From an uncultured bacterium (GTDB taxonomy: Bacteria; Actinomycetota; Coriobacteriia; Coriobacteriales; Coriobacteriaceae), in the NCBI GenBank assembly GCA_905215755.1, contig CAJMRE010000004.1, forward strand, positions 26,848-90,847: DNA of 64,000 nucleotides, read 5' to 3'. Below, one piece after another: positions 27,818 to 39,572 of this stretch. The notes beneath the pieces were generated by a model, which was given only the letters and a program-made list of their open reading frames with translations, made no database searches and was not told where the DNA came from. Position numbers and translations under genes: made by a program. Within the stretch, counting starts at the first letter, position 1, and every line of letters starts with the position of its first letter.

Positions 27818-29590
27818 ATGTTTAAGAGGTTTCTTTCGTATTACAAGCCCCAGATGGGGCTTTTTGTTGCTGATACTGTTTGTGCTCTGGTGCTTGCCGC
27901 CATTGACCTGGCGTTCCCCATTATCCTGCGCAATTTGACCGGTGGGCTATTTACTCAGGGTCAGGCTGCCATTATGCAGGCGCTCGGCATGATCGCGGTG
28001 GGCTTGGTGCTGATGTATACCGTCCGCTGCGCCTGCCGCTACTTTGTGAGCTATTGGGGTCACGTGATGGGCGCGCGCATGGAGTCCAAAATGCGCGAGG
28101 ACCTGTTCGACCAGTATGAGCGCTTTAGCTTTGCGTACTTCGACCGCAACAGCTCGGGCGACATGATGAGCCGCGTGGTCAACGACCTGTTCGATATCTG
28201 CGAGGCGGCGCATCACGTACCCGAGTGGATCATCATCTGCGGTATCGAGATTATCGGCTCGTTTGTGATCCTCTTTACCATCGCTCCGGTGCTGGCGCTT
28301 GCCATGGCCGTGGTGACGGCGGCGTTTGCGGTCGTCATGTTTTGGCAGAACATGCGCATGCGCGAGGTCTTTAGCGACAACCGCAAGAAGATCAGCGGCA
28401 TTAATGCACAGCTGCAGGATTCTCTGGCGGGCATGCGCGTGGTCAAGAGCTTTGCCAACGAGGAGACCGAGCGTGCCAAGTTCCGTGCCTCTAACGACCG
28501 CTACCTTTTGTCCAAGGAGAACATGTATCACGCCATGGGCGTCTATACCGCGACGTATGGCCTGCTCTCGGGTGTGCTCTATGTGATCGTAGTGCTGCTG
28601 GGCGGATGGCTGGTCGCCCAGGGACAGCTACAGGCGGTCGATATGGCGACCTTTGCACTCTATATTTCGCTGTTCTGCACGCCGCTCGAGACGCTCGTCA
28701 ATTCGGCCGAAACGTATCAGAAGGCTATCGCCGGCTTTAAACGTATGGACGAGGTGCTCTCGACCGCGCCGGATATCCAGGACAAGCCGGGCGCTACGGA
28801 TCTGCAGGTGACTGCCGGCGCCGTGGAGTATCACGACGTGTGCTTTAACTACGAGGATGTCGAGCTGGGCGAGGGCTATGCCGACGAGCGTCCCGTTATC
28901 GACCATATGAATCTGTCCATCAAGCCCGGGCAGACCATCGCGCTGGTTGGCCCTTCGGGCGGTGGCAAGTCCACGACCTGTTCGCTGCTGCCGCGCTTTT
29001 ATGACGTGGCTGCCGGATCCATTAGCATCGACGGCCAGGACGTGCGCGATGTGACGCAGCAGAGCCTGCGCCGCGCCATCGGCCTGGTGCAGCAGGATGT
29101 CTATCTATTTGACGGTACGATTGGCGAGAACATCGCCTACGGCAAGCCGGGCGCCACGGCAGAAGAGATCGCCGAGGCCGCCCGTCGCGCCAACATCGAT
29201 GCCTTTATCGAGTCGCTTCCGCAGGGCTACGACACCGTGGTGGGCGAGCGCGGCAGCCGTCTTTCGGGCGGACAGAAGCAGCGCGTTGCCATCGCGCGCG
29301 TGTTTCTCAAGAACCCCAAGATCCTGATTTTGGACGAGGCGACGAGTGCTTTGGATAACGAGAGCGAGGAGGCGGTGCAGGAGTCACTCGAAGAGCTGGC
29401 ACGCGGCCGCACCACGATTATCATCGCCCACCGTCTTTCGACCATTAAGCATGCCGATGAGATTGCGACCGTTGAGCATGGTCGCGTTGTGGAGCGTGGC
29501 ACGCACGAGGAGCTTCTCGCCCGTGGCGGCACCTATGCCCGTTACTATCGAATGCAGTTCGAAGGTGCGCGTGCGCACGAGCTCGACTGA
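27818..29590 (+). CDS. ABC transporter, fused permease and ATPase
   Basis: Half-transporter exporter of the MsbA/LmrA type, likely a homodimer. The start is ATG 27818 (CGAGGA upstream); a longer open frame reaches into the repeat at 27571 and is not credible. Six membrane helices in residues about 10-310, then an ATPase domain with Walker A GPSGGGKST, Q-loop, signature LSGGQ and Walker B ILILDEATSALD. 590 residues, normal. Substrate unknown. Sits upstream of a membrane protein of unknown function, 19 nt apart. Confidence 0.93.
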   Translation: MFKRFLSYYKPQMGLFVADTVCALVLAAIDLAFPIILRNLTGGLFTQGQAAIMQALGMIAVGLVLMYTVRCACRYFVSYWGHVMGARMESKMREDLFDQYERFSFAYFDRNSSGDMMSRVVNDLFDICEAAHHVPEWIIICGIEIIGSFVILFTIAPVLALAMAVVTAAFAVVMFWQNMRMREVFSDNRKKISGINAQLQDSLAGMRVVKSFANEETERAKFRASNDRYLLSKENMYHAMGVYTATYGLLSGVLYVIVVLLGGWLVAQGQLQAVDMATFALYISLFCTPLETLVNSAETYQKAIAGFKRMDEVLSTAPDIQDKPGATDLQVTAGAVEYHDVCFNYEDVELGEGYADERPVIDHMNLSIKPGQTIALVGPSGGGKSTTCSLLPRFYDVAAGSISIDGQDVRDVTQQSLRRAIGLVQQDVYLFDGTIGENIAYGKPGATAEEIAEAARRANIDAFIESLPQGYDTVVGERGSRLSGGQKQRVAIARVFLKNPKILILDEATSALDNESEEAVQESLEELARGRTTIIIAHRLSTIKHADEIATVEHGRVVERGTHEELLARGGTYARYYRMQFEGARAHELD

Positions 29591-29609
29591 TTGATATGAC
29601 AGGAAGTTT

Positions 29610-30575
29610 ATGGCTGACAAGAACCCTTTGACTCCGGAAGAAGTGACGGAGTTATTCTCCGAAATCGATGCATCCGGCGTCTTGGATCCCACGCTCGCCA
29701 AAAAGCGTACCGAGCGCATGCGTGAGAAGGAGGCTGCGGCCAAGCGCGGTGACAAAGCGGCGCTAGCGCAGCTGCGCAGCGAGGACCGCGCGAGCCAGGC
29801 AAAACATATCGACCCGCTGTCCGAGGACGATCCTTCGGGCTCGCAGGTGAGCCATACCATTACGAAGACCGCGATGGCCGTGGTCATCGGTATTTTGGTG
29901 CTGATCGTGGGCATGCAGATTGGCTACGGCGTGATGCGTCGTCTGAACACCGCCAACCTGTCCGAGAGCGTTTCGGTCGATACCGTTTCGACGGCGCTGA
30001 AGGGCGGCCTTGAGTGGGGCAATGGCTTTACGCAGTTCCCGCTCGACTTTACCGTCGATGAAGCCGATGAACGCACGGGCACGGTCGAGGTGACGGTGTT
30101 GGACACATCGTCTGCCAACGAGCTCGAGCTGCTGTCCAACGGGCAGATCCAGGCCGCGGCGCTTGCGACCAACGCGTTGCTCAACGATAAGATCGACCGC
30201 GTGGTGTATAACGTTCACGCCTATATCGACGAGGATAGCAACATTCAGCACGATTCCTTCTTTGGCATGTTCCCCGCGCGGGGCCACCAGAGCGCCATTT
30301 TGACGTTCGTGTGGACCAAGAGCTCATCCAACGCCACGAGTATCGACTGGAAGATGCGCATCGTGAGTATGGATGACACCATCGCCGAGCGCATTCAGAA
30401 GCAGGTGAACTCGGTGTCGTCGTTGATTGAGGATCCGGTGGTGAGCCAGACCAAGATTGACGAGGAAAAGGCCGAGCGTGACCTGGAGCATCGTCTGCAT
30501 GGCCGCGAGATTTTCCGCGGCGGCAAGCCCGATCGCACACCGTCCGAACTGCTGGAACAGGACAAGAAAAAGTAA
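29610..30575 (+). CDS. Single-pass membrane protein of unknown function
   Basis: 321 residues, not recognised. Residues 1-85 are charged and helical (cytoplasmic). One membrane helix lies at about 86-110 (TAMAVVIGILVLIVGMQIGY). A long domain follows outside the membrane with mixed strands and helices, ending in a charged Glu/Arg/Lys-rich tail. It follows the ABC exporter by 19 nt, so it may be an accessory of it; this is inferred from position only. Confidence 0.7.
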   Translation: MADKNPLTPEEVTELFSEIDASGVLDPTLAKKRTERMREKEAAAKRGDKAALAQLRSEDRASQAKHIDPLSEDDPSGSQVSHTITKTAMAVVIGILVLIVGMQIGYGVMRRLNTANLSESVSVDTVSTALKGGLEWGNGFTQFPLDFTVDEADERTGTVEVTVLDTSSANELELLSNGQIQAAALATNALLNDKIDRVVYNVHAYIDEDSNIQHDSFFGMFPARGHQSAILTFVWTKSSSNATSIDWKMRIVSMDDTIAERIQKQVNSVSSLIEDPVVSQTKIDEEKAERDLEHRLHGREIFRGGKPDRTPSELLEQDKKK

Positions 30576-30581
30576 GACGCC

Positions 30582-30622
30582 ATCATCCCGCGTGAGCCAT
30601 AAGCCCCGCGGGATGATTTTTT
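30582..30622 (+). terminator. Rho-independent terminator before carA
   Basis: Stem ATCATCCCGCG / CGCGGGATGAT (30582-30592, 30607-30617) followed by six T residues. Confidence 0.92.
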
Positions 30623-30743
30623 AATCCCCGTCCCAGAGAAATCATTATGCATAGAAAGTCATAATTATCATTTCGTAAACATTTCGATGAAATTAACGCC
30701 ATGAGGCATGCTTGCGGTTACAATACCGCGAGGCCTAACTACA

Positions 30744-30778
30744 CACCTTTAAGCCGGTCCTGTGAGACCGGGAAGGAG
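30744..30778 (+). promoter_or_regulatory. PyrR-type RNA hairpin covering the carA ribosome-binding site
   Basis: The leader folds as CCGGTC / GACCGG (30754-30759, 30766-30771) around CTGTGA, with a lower CCTT / AAGG stem (30746-30749, 30773-30776). GGTCCTGTGAGACC matches the known PyrR-binding loop pattern. The lower stem takes up AAGGAG, the Shine-Dalgarno of carA, so PyrR binding would block translation rather than cause transcription termination. A TACAAT at 30719-30724 is a plausible -10. Confidence 0.75.
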
Positions 30779-30782
30779 AATT

Positions 30783-32222
30783 ATGGCGAACAACCATACC
30801 GCGGGCGCTGCCGCCCGCACCTTCGCGCCCAGCGAGCTTTGCCAGCGTATGCTGGCCAAAACCAGCAAGGGCACCTGCGGTCCCTGCATTCTGTATCTTG
30901 AGGATGGGACCATTTTTTATGGACGTGCATGCGGCGCCGAGGGCACCGCGACCGGCGAAGTCTGCTTCAACACCTCACTCGAGGGCTACTTTGAGGTCAT
31001 GACCGACCCGAGTTATGCCGGCCAAATCGTAACCATGACCTATCCGCAGATCGGCAACTACGGTATCGACGAGACCGACGTCCAGTCGGCCTTCCCCGGC
31101 GACGCCGTGCGCCCTGCGAGCGCTCCGGCTATGCGCGGCATGATCGTTCGCGACATGTGCACCACGCCTTCTAACTGGCGCTCGGCCGTCAGCGTGCCGG
31201 AGTATCTGCGCGCCCATGGCATCGTCGCTATCGAGGGCGTCGACACCCGCGCTCTGGTGCGCCATCTGCGCGACAATGGTTCCAAGATGGGCATTATCTC
31301 GACCGAGATCTTCGACGTCGACGAGCTTGCCGAGCGTCTGGCCGCAGCGCCCACGCTGGTAGGCGAGAACCTGGTCAAGACCGTAAGTTGCCCCGCGCCT
31401 CATGAGTTTGTGGCTGCCGACCTGCCTGCCACGCATGACTTTGCGCTTTCGGCTGCCGCTCCTGCCCGTCACAAAGTGGTCGCCTACGACTGCGGTGTGA
31501 AGCGCGGCATTCTGGAGGGGCTGGTCCGCGCCGGCTGCGACCTTACCGTCGTGCCGCGGGACACGCCCGCGAGTGAGGTGCTCGACATGAATCCCGACGG
31601 CGTCTTTTTGTCCAATGGCCCCGGCGACCCCGACGCCGTGGTGGAGACCTACGAGCAGGTGCAGCAGCTGATCGGCAAGGTGCCGGTCTTTGGTATTTGT
31701 CTTGGTCACCAGATGATCAGCCTGGCCTGCAGCGCCCAGATGGAAAAGCTTAAGTTCGGTCACCGCGGTGGCAACCAGCCGGTTATGAACCTGGTAAGCC
31801 GCCGTGTGGAGATCACCGCGCAAAACCATGGCTTTGGCCTGCTGTTCCCCAGCTTGGGCAAGCTTGTCCCCGAGCTTTCCGGCGGCGAGACCGAGCATGC
31901 GGCCGATGGAGATCTGCGCGTCTGGGTGCGCCGCGGAATCGCGCCGGTCGTGATGAACGAGCGCTTTGGCCGCATTCGCCTAACACATGTGAACCTCAAC
32001 GACGGCACCGCCGAGGGCATCCAGCTGCTCGACGCCCCGTGCTTCTCGGTCCAGTATCACCCCGAGGCCTCGCCTGGCCCCACCGATGCCCACTATCTCT
32101 TTACCGCCTTTACGCGACTCATGGACGGCGAGGAGAACTACCTGGACATCGACACCGCGAAGGACCGCCTGGCTGGCTGGAACTTTGCCGAGACCGCCGC
32201 GACCGAGACCGAGGAGAACTAA
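30783..32222 (+). CDS. carA: Carbamoyl-phosphate synthase small subunit
   Basis: Glutaminase subunit feeding ammonia to CarB for pyrimidine and arginine synthesis. The start is ATG 30783 (AAGGAG upstream). 479 residues, about 100 longer than typical (roughly 380). The first ~35 residues precede the CPSase_sm domain. The class I glutaminase triad is present: Cys in FGICLGHQ, and His/Glu in QYHPEASPGP. The C-terminus extends past the usual end. carB starts one base after the stop. Probably PyrR-regulated. Confidence 0.95.
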   Translation: MANNHTAGAAARTFAPSELCQRMLAKTSKGTCGPCILYLEDGTIFYGRACGAEGTATGEVCFNTSLEGYFEVMTDPSYAGQIVTMTYPQIGNYGIDETDVQSAFPGDAVRPASAPAMRGMIVRDMCTTPSNWRSAVSVPEYLRAHGIVAIEGVDTRALVRHLRDNGSKMGIISTEIFDVDELAERLAAAPTLVGENLVKTVSCPAPHEFVAADLPATHDFALSAAAPARHKVVAYDCGVKRGILEGLVRAGCDLTVVPRDTPASEVLDMNPDGVFLSNGPGDPDAVVETYEQVQQLIGKVPVFGICLGHQMISLACSAQMEKLKFGHRGGNQPVMNLVSRRVEITAQNHGFGLLFPSLGKLVPELSGGETEHAADGDLRVWVRRGIAPVVMNERFGRIRLTHVNLNDGTAEGIQLLDAPCFSVQYHPEASPGPTDAHYLFTAFTRLMDGEENYLDIDTAKDRLAGWNFAETAATETEEN

Positions 32223-32223
32223 C

Positions 32224-35538
<3,315 letters not shown>

Positions 35539-35550
35539 TGTGACCTGTCC

Positions 35551-35641
35551 GGCCGGGGCGGGAGGGGCCGAGATTTCCCCCTTTCGCTCCGGCTGCAAGC
35601 AGAGTCGCTCAGGAGGAAACTCGGCCCCTCCCGCCCCGGCC
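35551..35641 (+). repeat. Long stem-loop element A (22-bp GC-rich arms)
   Basis: Perfect arms at 35551-35572 and 35620-35641. The 47-nt loop contains TTCGCTCC (35583-35590), a small CTGC/GCAG hairpin (35593-35602) and AGTCGCTCAG (35603-35612). Element B at 35792-35896 carries the same loop words on the opposite strand. Confidence 0.85.
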
Positions 35642-35714
35642 TGCGGTGACTCGGTTGCACCGTGTGCTGCCAAAGGGGCTTTGCGCGATGACTAGGGCTG
35701 AATAAAAAGTGAGT

Positions 35715-35750
35715 GTGGGATCCGCCGTTCGTTCGAACGGCGGATCCCAC
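35715..35750. terminator. Symmetrical 16-bp hairpin
   Basis: Perfect arms GTGGGATCCGCCGTTC and complement around GTTC. Preceded by an A tract and followed by a TTAATATTT, so it may terminate transcription in both directions. Confidence 0.65.
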
Positions 35751-35791
35751 GTTAATATTTCAGCCAACGTATGTCATGGCAATTCCCGGTA

Positions 35792-35896
35792 GGTCCCCGG
35801 GTGCCCCGCGGCGGGCTGGGTTTATTGTCTGAGCGACTTTGCGAAGCAAGGGGAGCGAAGATAAAAACCCAGCCCGACGCGGGGCACCCGGGGACC
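35792..35896 (-). repeat. Long stem-loop element B (about 32-nt arms), inverted relative to A
   Basis: Arms at 35792-35823 and 35865-35896 pair with one small irregularity. On the minus strand the loop holds TTCGCTCC (35859-35852), a TTGC/GCAA hairpin and AGTCGCTCAG (35838-35829), the same order as element A, while the arms are unrelated in sequence. Confidence 0.85.
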
Positions 35897-35982
35897 GCAG
35901 GGACGGGAGCAGCTATACTACTCTCAGTAGTTAAGGGTCGCGGATCCGCCGCGTCGCCGCTCTCAACAGGAGGTCTTTGTTT

Positions 35983-36447
35983 ATGGCAGATCAAAAGCCG
36001 GTCGTCGGGATCATCATGGGTTCCAAGTCCGATCTGGGCGTTATGGAAGGCTGCACCGCCGAGCTCGAGGCGCTTGGTGTGCCCTATGAGCTCGTCATTG
36101 CGAGCGCACACCGCACGCCGGCGAAGGTCCACGAGTGGGCCTCGACTGCCGCCGATCGCGGTATCAAAGTGATTATCGCCGCCGCCGGCAAGGCTGCTCA
36201 CCTGGGCGGTGTCGTGGCTGCCTTTACGCCGCTGCCGGTCATCGGCGTGCCTATGAAGACGAGTGACCTGGGCGGCATGGATTCGCTGCTGTCGATGGTG
36301 CAGATGCCTTCGGGCGTGCCCGTGGCCTGCGTTGCCATCAACGGCGCCAAGAACGCCGCCATCTACGCCACGCAGATTCTGGGCGCTTGCGACCCCGAGT
36401 ACCGCAAGGTTATCGAGAAGATGAAGCAGGAGATGGCCGACGCCTAG
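35983..36447 (+). CDS. purE: N5-carboxyaminoimidazole ribonucleotide mutase
   Basis: Class I PurE, converting N5-CAIR to CAIR. 154 residues from ATG 35983 (AGGAGG upstream; a TTG 6 nt earlier is less likely). Motifs: GSKSDLGVMEG (phosphate loop), SAHRTP with the catalytic His, AAAGKAAHLGGVVAA and GVPMKTSDLGGMDSLLS. purK is not in this window. Confidence 0.96.
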   Translation: MADQKPVVGIIMGSKSDLGVMEGCTAELEALGVPYELVIASAHRTPAKVHEWASTAADRGIKVIIAAAGKAAHLGGVVAAFTPLPVIGVPMKTSDLGGMDSLLSMVQMPSGVPVACVAINGAKNAAIYATQILGACDPEYRKVIEKMKQEMADA

Positions 36448-36482
36448 GCGTTCCGCCGTTTCACCGCAGTATAAGGAGAGCC

Positions 36483-37487
36483 ATGTCCGACTATCAGGGA
36501 AAACGATTCAAGGCTTCTCAGATTCCCGATCCGTCGAAGCCGGGTGCTGCCCATGCGGCACAGCAGGGTCGGACATCCTCTCCTCAGCAGCCGCGCGCAC
36601 CGCGTCCCGTAACGCCGATGTCCCATCATCGCCAGGATACGCCGGCTGCATATCGCCCTTCGTCGTATGATACGGCCAAGAAAGAATCTCGTTCTACGAA
36701 ACAGTCGGGCGCTGCTCCGTCGAGCTATACCGAGCCGCCGCGCAAAAAGCGCCGCTCCGTTATCCCCATCTTGCTCATCATTATTGGCATCGGCCTAATC
36801 GTTGCCGCCGCTGCCATCTTTATCAATGCGCAGATTGGTTACAAGCAGGCGAGCGAGTCGTACCAAAAGATCGAAAAGCAATATATAAGCGATAAGGACG
36901 CCAGCGGTGTGCCGATTATCGACTTCGATGCGCTTGCTCAGACAAACCCCGAGATTGTGGGTTGGATTTATGTGCCGGGAACCAACATCAACTATCCCGT
37001 GGTGCAGACCAACAACAACTCCAAATACCTCAACACGCTGTTCGACGGTACAGCCAATGCATCTGGGGCCATTTTCCTGGATAGCGATGACACCGCGCCG
37101 GGAATGGTTGACCAGCAGACCACGATCTACGGACACCATATGAACGATGGGTCGATGTTCAACGTGATTTCGGATACGACTGACCAGGCAACGTTCGATA
37201 GCATTGAATATGTGTACTACATCACACGGGATGCTACGTATAAGCTGCGACCACTGGCGACCAAGGTCGTTGAGGACACGTATGCCAAGGCGCGCACGCC
37301 CAATTTTGAGGGCGATGACGGGCTCAAGAACTACCTGTCCGAGATGCTCGACGGTGCTTCGGCAGTGGCGAGTGATGCAGGCGACCGCGCTGCTTCGGCA
37401 ACCAAGGTCGTAACGCTTGTGACCTGTCGTTCGTTATCGCTGAGCAACACGCGTGCCGTCATGGTGCTCACTCCGGTCGAGGAATAG
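36483..37487 (+). CDS. srtB: Class B sortase
   Basis: Membrane-bound transpeptidase that anchors proteins to the wall or builds pili. 334 residues from ATG 36483 (AAGGAG upstream). The N-terminal ~80 residues are Ser/Pro/Gln-rich and cytoplasmic, an unusually long tail. A membrane helix lies at about 97-118 (IPILLIIIGIGLIVAAAAIF). The catalytic domain has the His in YGHHMNDGSMF, the Cys in LVTCRS and the Arg in SNTRAVM. SrtB features include WIYVPGTNINYPVVQ. No sortase substrate is seen nearby. Confidence 0.92.
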   Translation: MSDYQGKRFKASQIPDPSKPGAAHAAQQGRTSSPQQPRAPRPVTPMSHHRQDTPAAYRPSSYDTAKKESRSTKQSGAAPSSYTEPPRKKRRSVIPILLIIIGIGLIVAAAAIFINAQIGYKQASESYQKIEKQYISDKDASGVPIIDFDALAQTNPEIVGWIYVPGTNINYPVVQTNNNSKYLNTLFDGTANASGAIFLDSDDTAPGMVDQQTTIYGHHMNDGSMFNVISDTTDQATFDSIEYVYYITRDATYKLRPLATKVVEDTYAKARTPNFEGDDGLKNYLSEMLDGASAVASDAGDRAASATKVVTLVTCRSLSLSNTRAVMVLTPVEE

Positions 37488-37940
37488 ATGATGGGCTACT
37501 CAATGACGGTGAAAGGGGAAATGATGCTCGAGAATGGCAAAACGATGCCTTCGGTTGATGCTTGGCTGCGCGAGGCCAAGGCCGATTCGTCGGCACCTGC
37601 GTGCGGTATGTATCTGACACATAACGGTGTGGTGCGCGCGACGCCCAAGGCCGAGGCGCGCGGTGTCGAGACCGATGGCGTGGCGCCGGGCCATAAGGTG
37701 GGCGGCATGGTGTTTGGCTACGACGCCAGCAAGGTGCAGGCTGCTATCGAGGCCACGCGCGCGATGCCGGGTATCGGCTATGTGCGCGTGTGGCTGGCAA
37801 GCGGCGAGCTTGCCGTAGGTGACGACATCATGCTCGTGCTCATCGGCGGGGACATTCGCCCGCACGTGGTCGATGCGCTGCAGGCGTTCGTTGGCACCAT
37901 CAAGAACGAATGCGTGAGTGAGGTCGAGCGCGAGGCGTAA
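37488..37940 (+). CDS. MoaE-like molybdopterin synthase large-subunit homologue
   Basis: 150 residues. Starts at the base after the srtB stop, with GAGGAA 5 nt upstream; ATG 37524 after AAAGGGGA is an alternative start. The layout fits MoaE: a THNGVVR strand near residue 45, V.G.V.G.DA in the middle, then WLASGELAVGDDIMLVLIGG and a C-terminal helix ending IKNECVSEVE. Conserved MoaE residues (the HR..G pair and final Lys pair) are partly replaced, so activity is doubtful. No other moa genes are here. Confidence 0.65.
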   Translation: MMGYSMTVKGEMMLENGKTMPSVDAWLREAKADSSAPACGMYLTHNGVVRATPKAEARGVETDGVAPGHKVGGMVFGYDASKVQAAIEATRAMPGIGYVRVWLASGELAVGDDIMLVLIGGDIRPHVVDALQAFVGTIKNECVSEVEREA

Positions 37941-37973
37941 GGCCTCGTCGGCAATCCGAGTCTGTCTATAGCG

Positions 37974-38017
37974 AAAGCCCGCCGGCAGTTCATGTAGATC
38001 TGCCAGCGGGCTTTGAT
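37974..38017. terminator. Convergent terminator between moaE-like gene and CmpB-type gene
   Basis: Stem AAAGCCCGCCGGCAG / CTGCCAGCGGGCTTT with one irregular pair; works in either direction. Confidence 0.75.
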
Positions 38018-38046
38018 GTGTTGGAGCTATTTTGCTCTGGCGTTTG

Positions 38047-39276
38047 CTACACGCGTGTGGCGTCCTTGGGGCTCATGGTCATACTCTGAAAACGGTTCTC
38101 CATATATTCGTTATCGAAATGCTTGTCATAGAACTGTGCGACGGGAATATTTCGAACGGTTCCGTTGACGCGCTGATACCAATAGTCGAGCGATTGCAAC
38201 GTCATGACGCCGTCGATCAACATGACGGCGGTCAGGATGACGGTAGCAGAGTAGCGGCGTTTCCATGGAATCATATTGATGAGCTTAAGCAGGCGCGGCA
38301 GCAAGACCTTGATCCAGATGAGGCCACCCAGGCCCCACATGCAGGCAAACGGCGTGCATGTGCGTCCCCCGGTCAATACCGCGATGGGATCGGGCATGCC
38401 GAATAGCCTAATGTGTGAATAGCTCCACGACACCACGCCAAATGAGGTCTGCATAAACCAGCCTACAAACACCTCGAAAGCGCCGCCGATCAGGGCACTT
38501 ACCAGGAAAATGATCAGAGGATTCTTTTTATAGAAGCGGTTGAGCGCCATGGTCATGAGCACCGCGCCAAATCCGTAGATGGGGCTAAAGGGGCCAAATA
38601 GCATACCGGCACGGTCCTGATAGACGCCGGGATCGACGACGACCATATGCCAGACTTCCTCGAGAATGAGACCTAACACGCTGCAGACGAAGAATACCCA
38701 GAACAGGTTGAAGTAGTTGAGCTTGATGTAGCCCTCGCCGGTTTCGTCGCGGCCGAGCATCCCCTCGGCGGCGGCATCGCGGTCGAGCATCTCTTGCAGA
38801 CGGCGCTGCAGTTCGCGCTCCTGGCGTAGCGTGGGGTCGACGGTGGCCGACAGCGCAATGAGGATGACAAGCTGGACGGCGGGGCGCAGCAGGAAGGGTC
38901 CGATGCCCTGGAGCATCACGTCAACTAAAAGCTCCACGACGGTAAATGCGATGAGGACGTAAGACAGGCGGGCGGCATTGCGCCGCTGGTCCTTGATGAG
39001 GTCCAGGCCAAAGACGATCAAGATGATCGCGCTTGCCGCCGAGAGCATAATGCCGGCGACGATAAGGCCAACCGCGACTAGGGTGTTATCACCGAGCTTA
39101 GCGGCGACGTTGCCGTTAATGAGTGCGGTGATGACCTGCCACATAAAGACGGCGACTGACGGGAGCGTGCCCACGCCAGATAGGGTGCACAGGACTGCGT
39201 AGACCTTGATGATAAGGGGGATCTTCTTGGCCTCCGTGGTGCTGGGGACACTGGGGTCGAGTTGATTTCGATCCAT
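38047..39276 (-). CDS. Putative ABC-transporter type IV (CmpB-like) membrane protein
   Basis: 409 residues with about ten membrane segments in two blocks separated by a charged stretch (about residues 150-195). The second block has the CmpB/PF06541 signature: RAGMLFGPFSPIYGFGAVL followed by FEVFVGWFMQ. Despite the family name, transport has not been shown to my knowledge. Single leftward gene. A CTTGTAG-TAGC-CTACAAG inverted repeat lies 17 nt upstream of the start. Confidence 0.75.
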   Translation of the reverse strand: MDRNQLDPSVPSTTEAKKIPLIIKVYAVLCTLSGVGTLPSVAVFMWQVITALINGNVAAKLGDNTLVAVGLIVAGIMLSAASAIILIVFGLDLIKDQRRNAARLSYVLIAFTVVELLVDVMLQGIGPFLLRPAVQLVILIALSATVDPTLRQERELQRRLQEMLDRDAAAEGMLGRDETGEGYIKLNYFNLFWVFFVCSVLGLILEEVWHMVVVDPGVYQDRAGMLFGPFSPIYGFGAVLMTMALNRFYKKNPLIIFLVSALIGGAFEVFVGWFMQTSFGVVSWSYSHIRLFGMPDPIAVLTGGRTCTPFACMWGLGGLIWIKVLLPRLLKLINMIPWKRRYSATVILTAVMLIDGVMTLQSLDYWYQRVNGTVRNIPVAQFYDKHFDNEYMENRFQSMTMSPKDATRV

Positions 39277-39572
39277 ACGCTACCTTTCTCGTCTTGTAGT
39301 AGCCTACAAGGATACGCCGACGACCAGCTAAAAGACAGGACGAACGTCCCAATTGCAACAATGTAGCCCCTAGCGCGGGCGAGACACGGCGCACGGGAAG
39401 TCTTCGAGGCCGTTGCCCCTGAGAGTGGACTACCCAATAAAATGTTTGGTCGCAAAACGGATAATAAGCTCGGTGGGCTTTTAAAAAGCGCTGCTCATGC
39501 GCGGGGGAGCGCGTCGCGCCGTGCGTATAATAAGGCGGGTAACGCCAAAATACGAGGCTCTGAGGGGATGCC
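39277..39572. promoter_or_regulatory. Divergent CmpB-type/purF control region
   Basis: About 296 nt. Contains the 7-bp inverted repeat CTTGTAG/CTACAAG (39293-39310), a possible operator of the leftward gene. A TATAAT at 39526-39531, 42 nt before purF, is a good -10 without a clear -35. I saw no purine riboswitch core. Confidence 0.4.

Larger units (their letters stand above)
35539..35982. other. Gene-free stretch packed with inverted repeats
   Basis: Between carB and purE. It contains two long mirrored stem-loop elements (35551-35641 and 35792-35896) and a 16-bp terminator-like palindrome between them (35715-35750). No credible gene. Confidence 0.8.

Noticed and set aside
39277..39572. Purine riboswitch before purF
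   Set aside because: The conserved core words of the purine aptamer are not seen; only a -10 and an inverted repeat were found.
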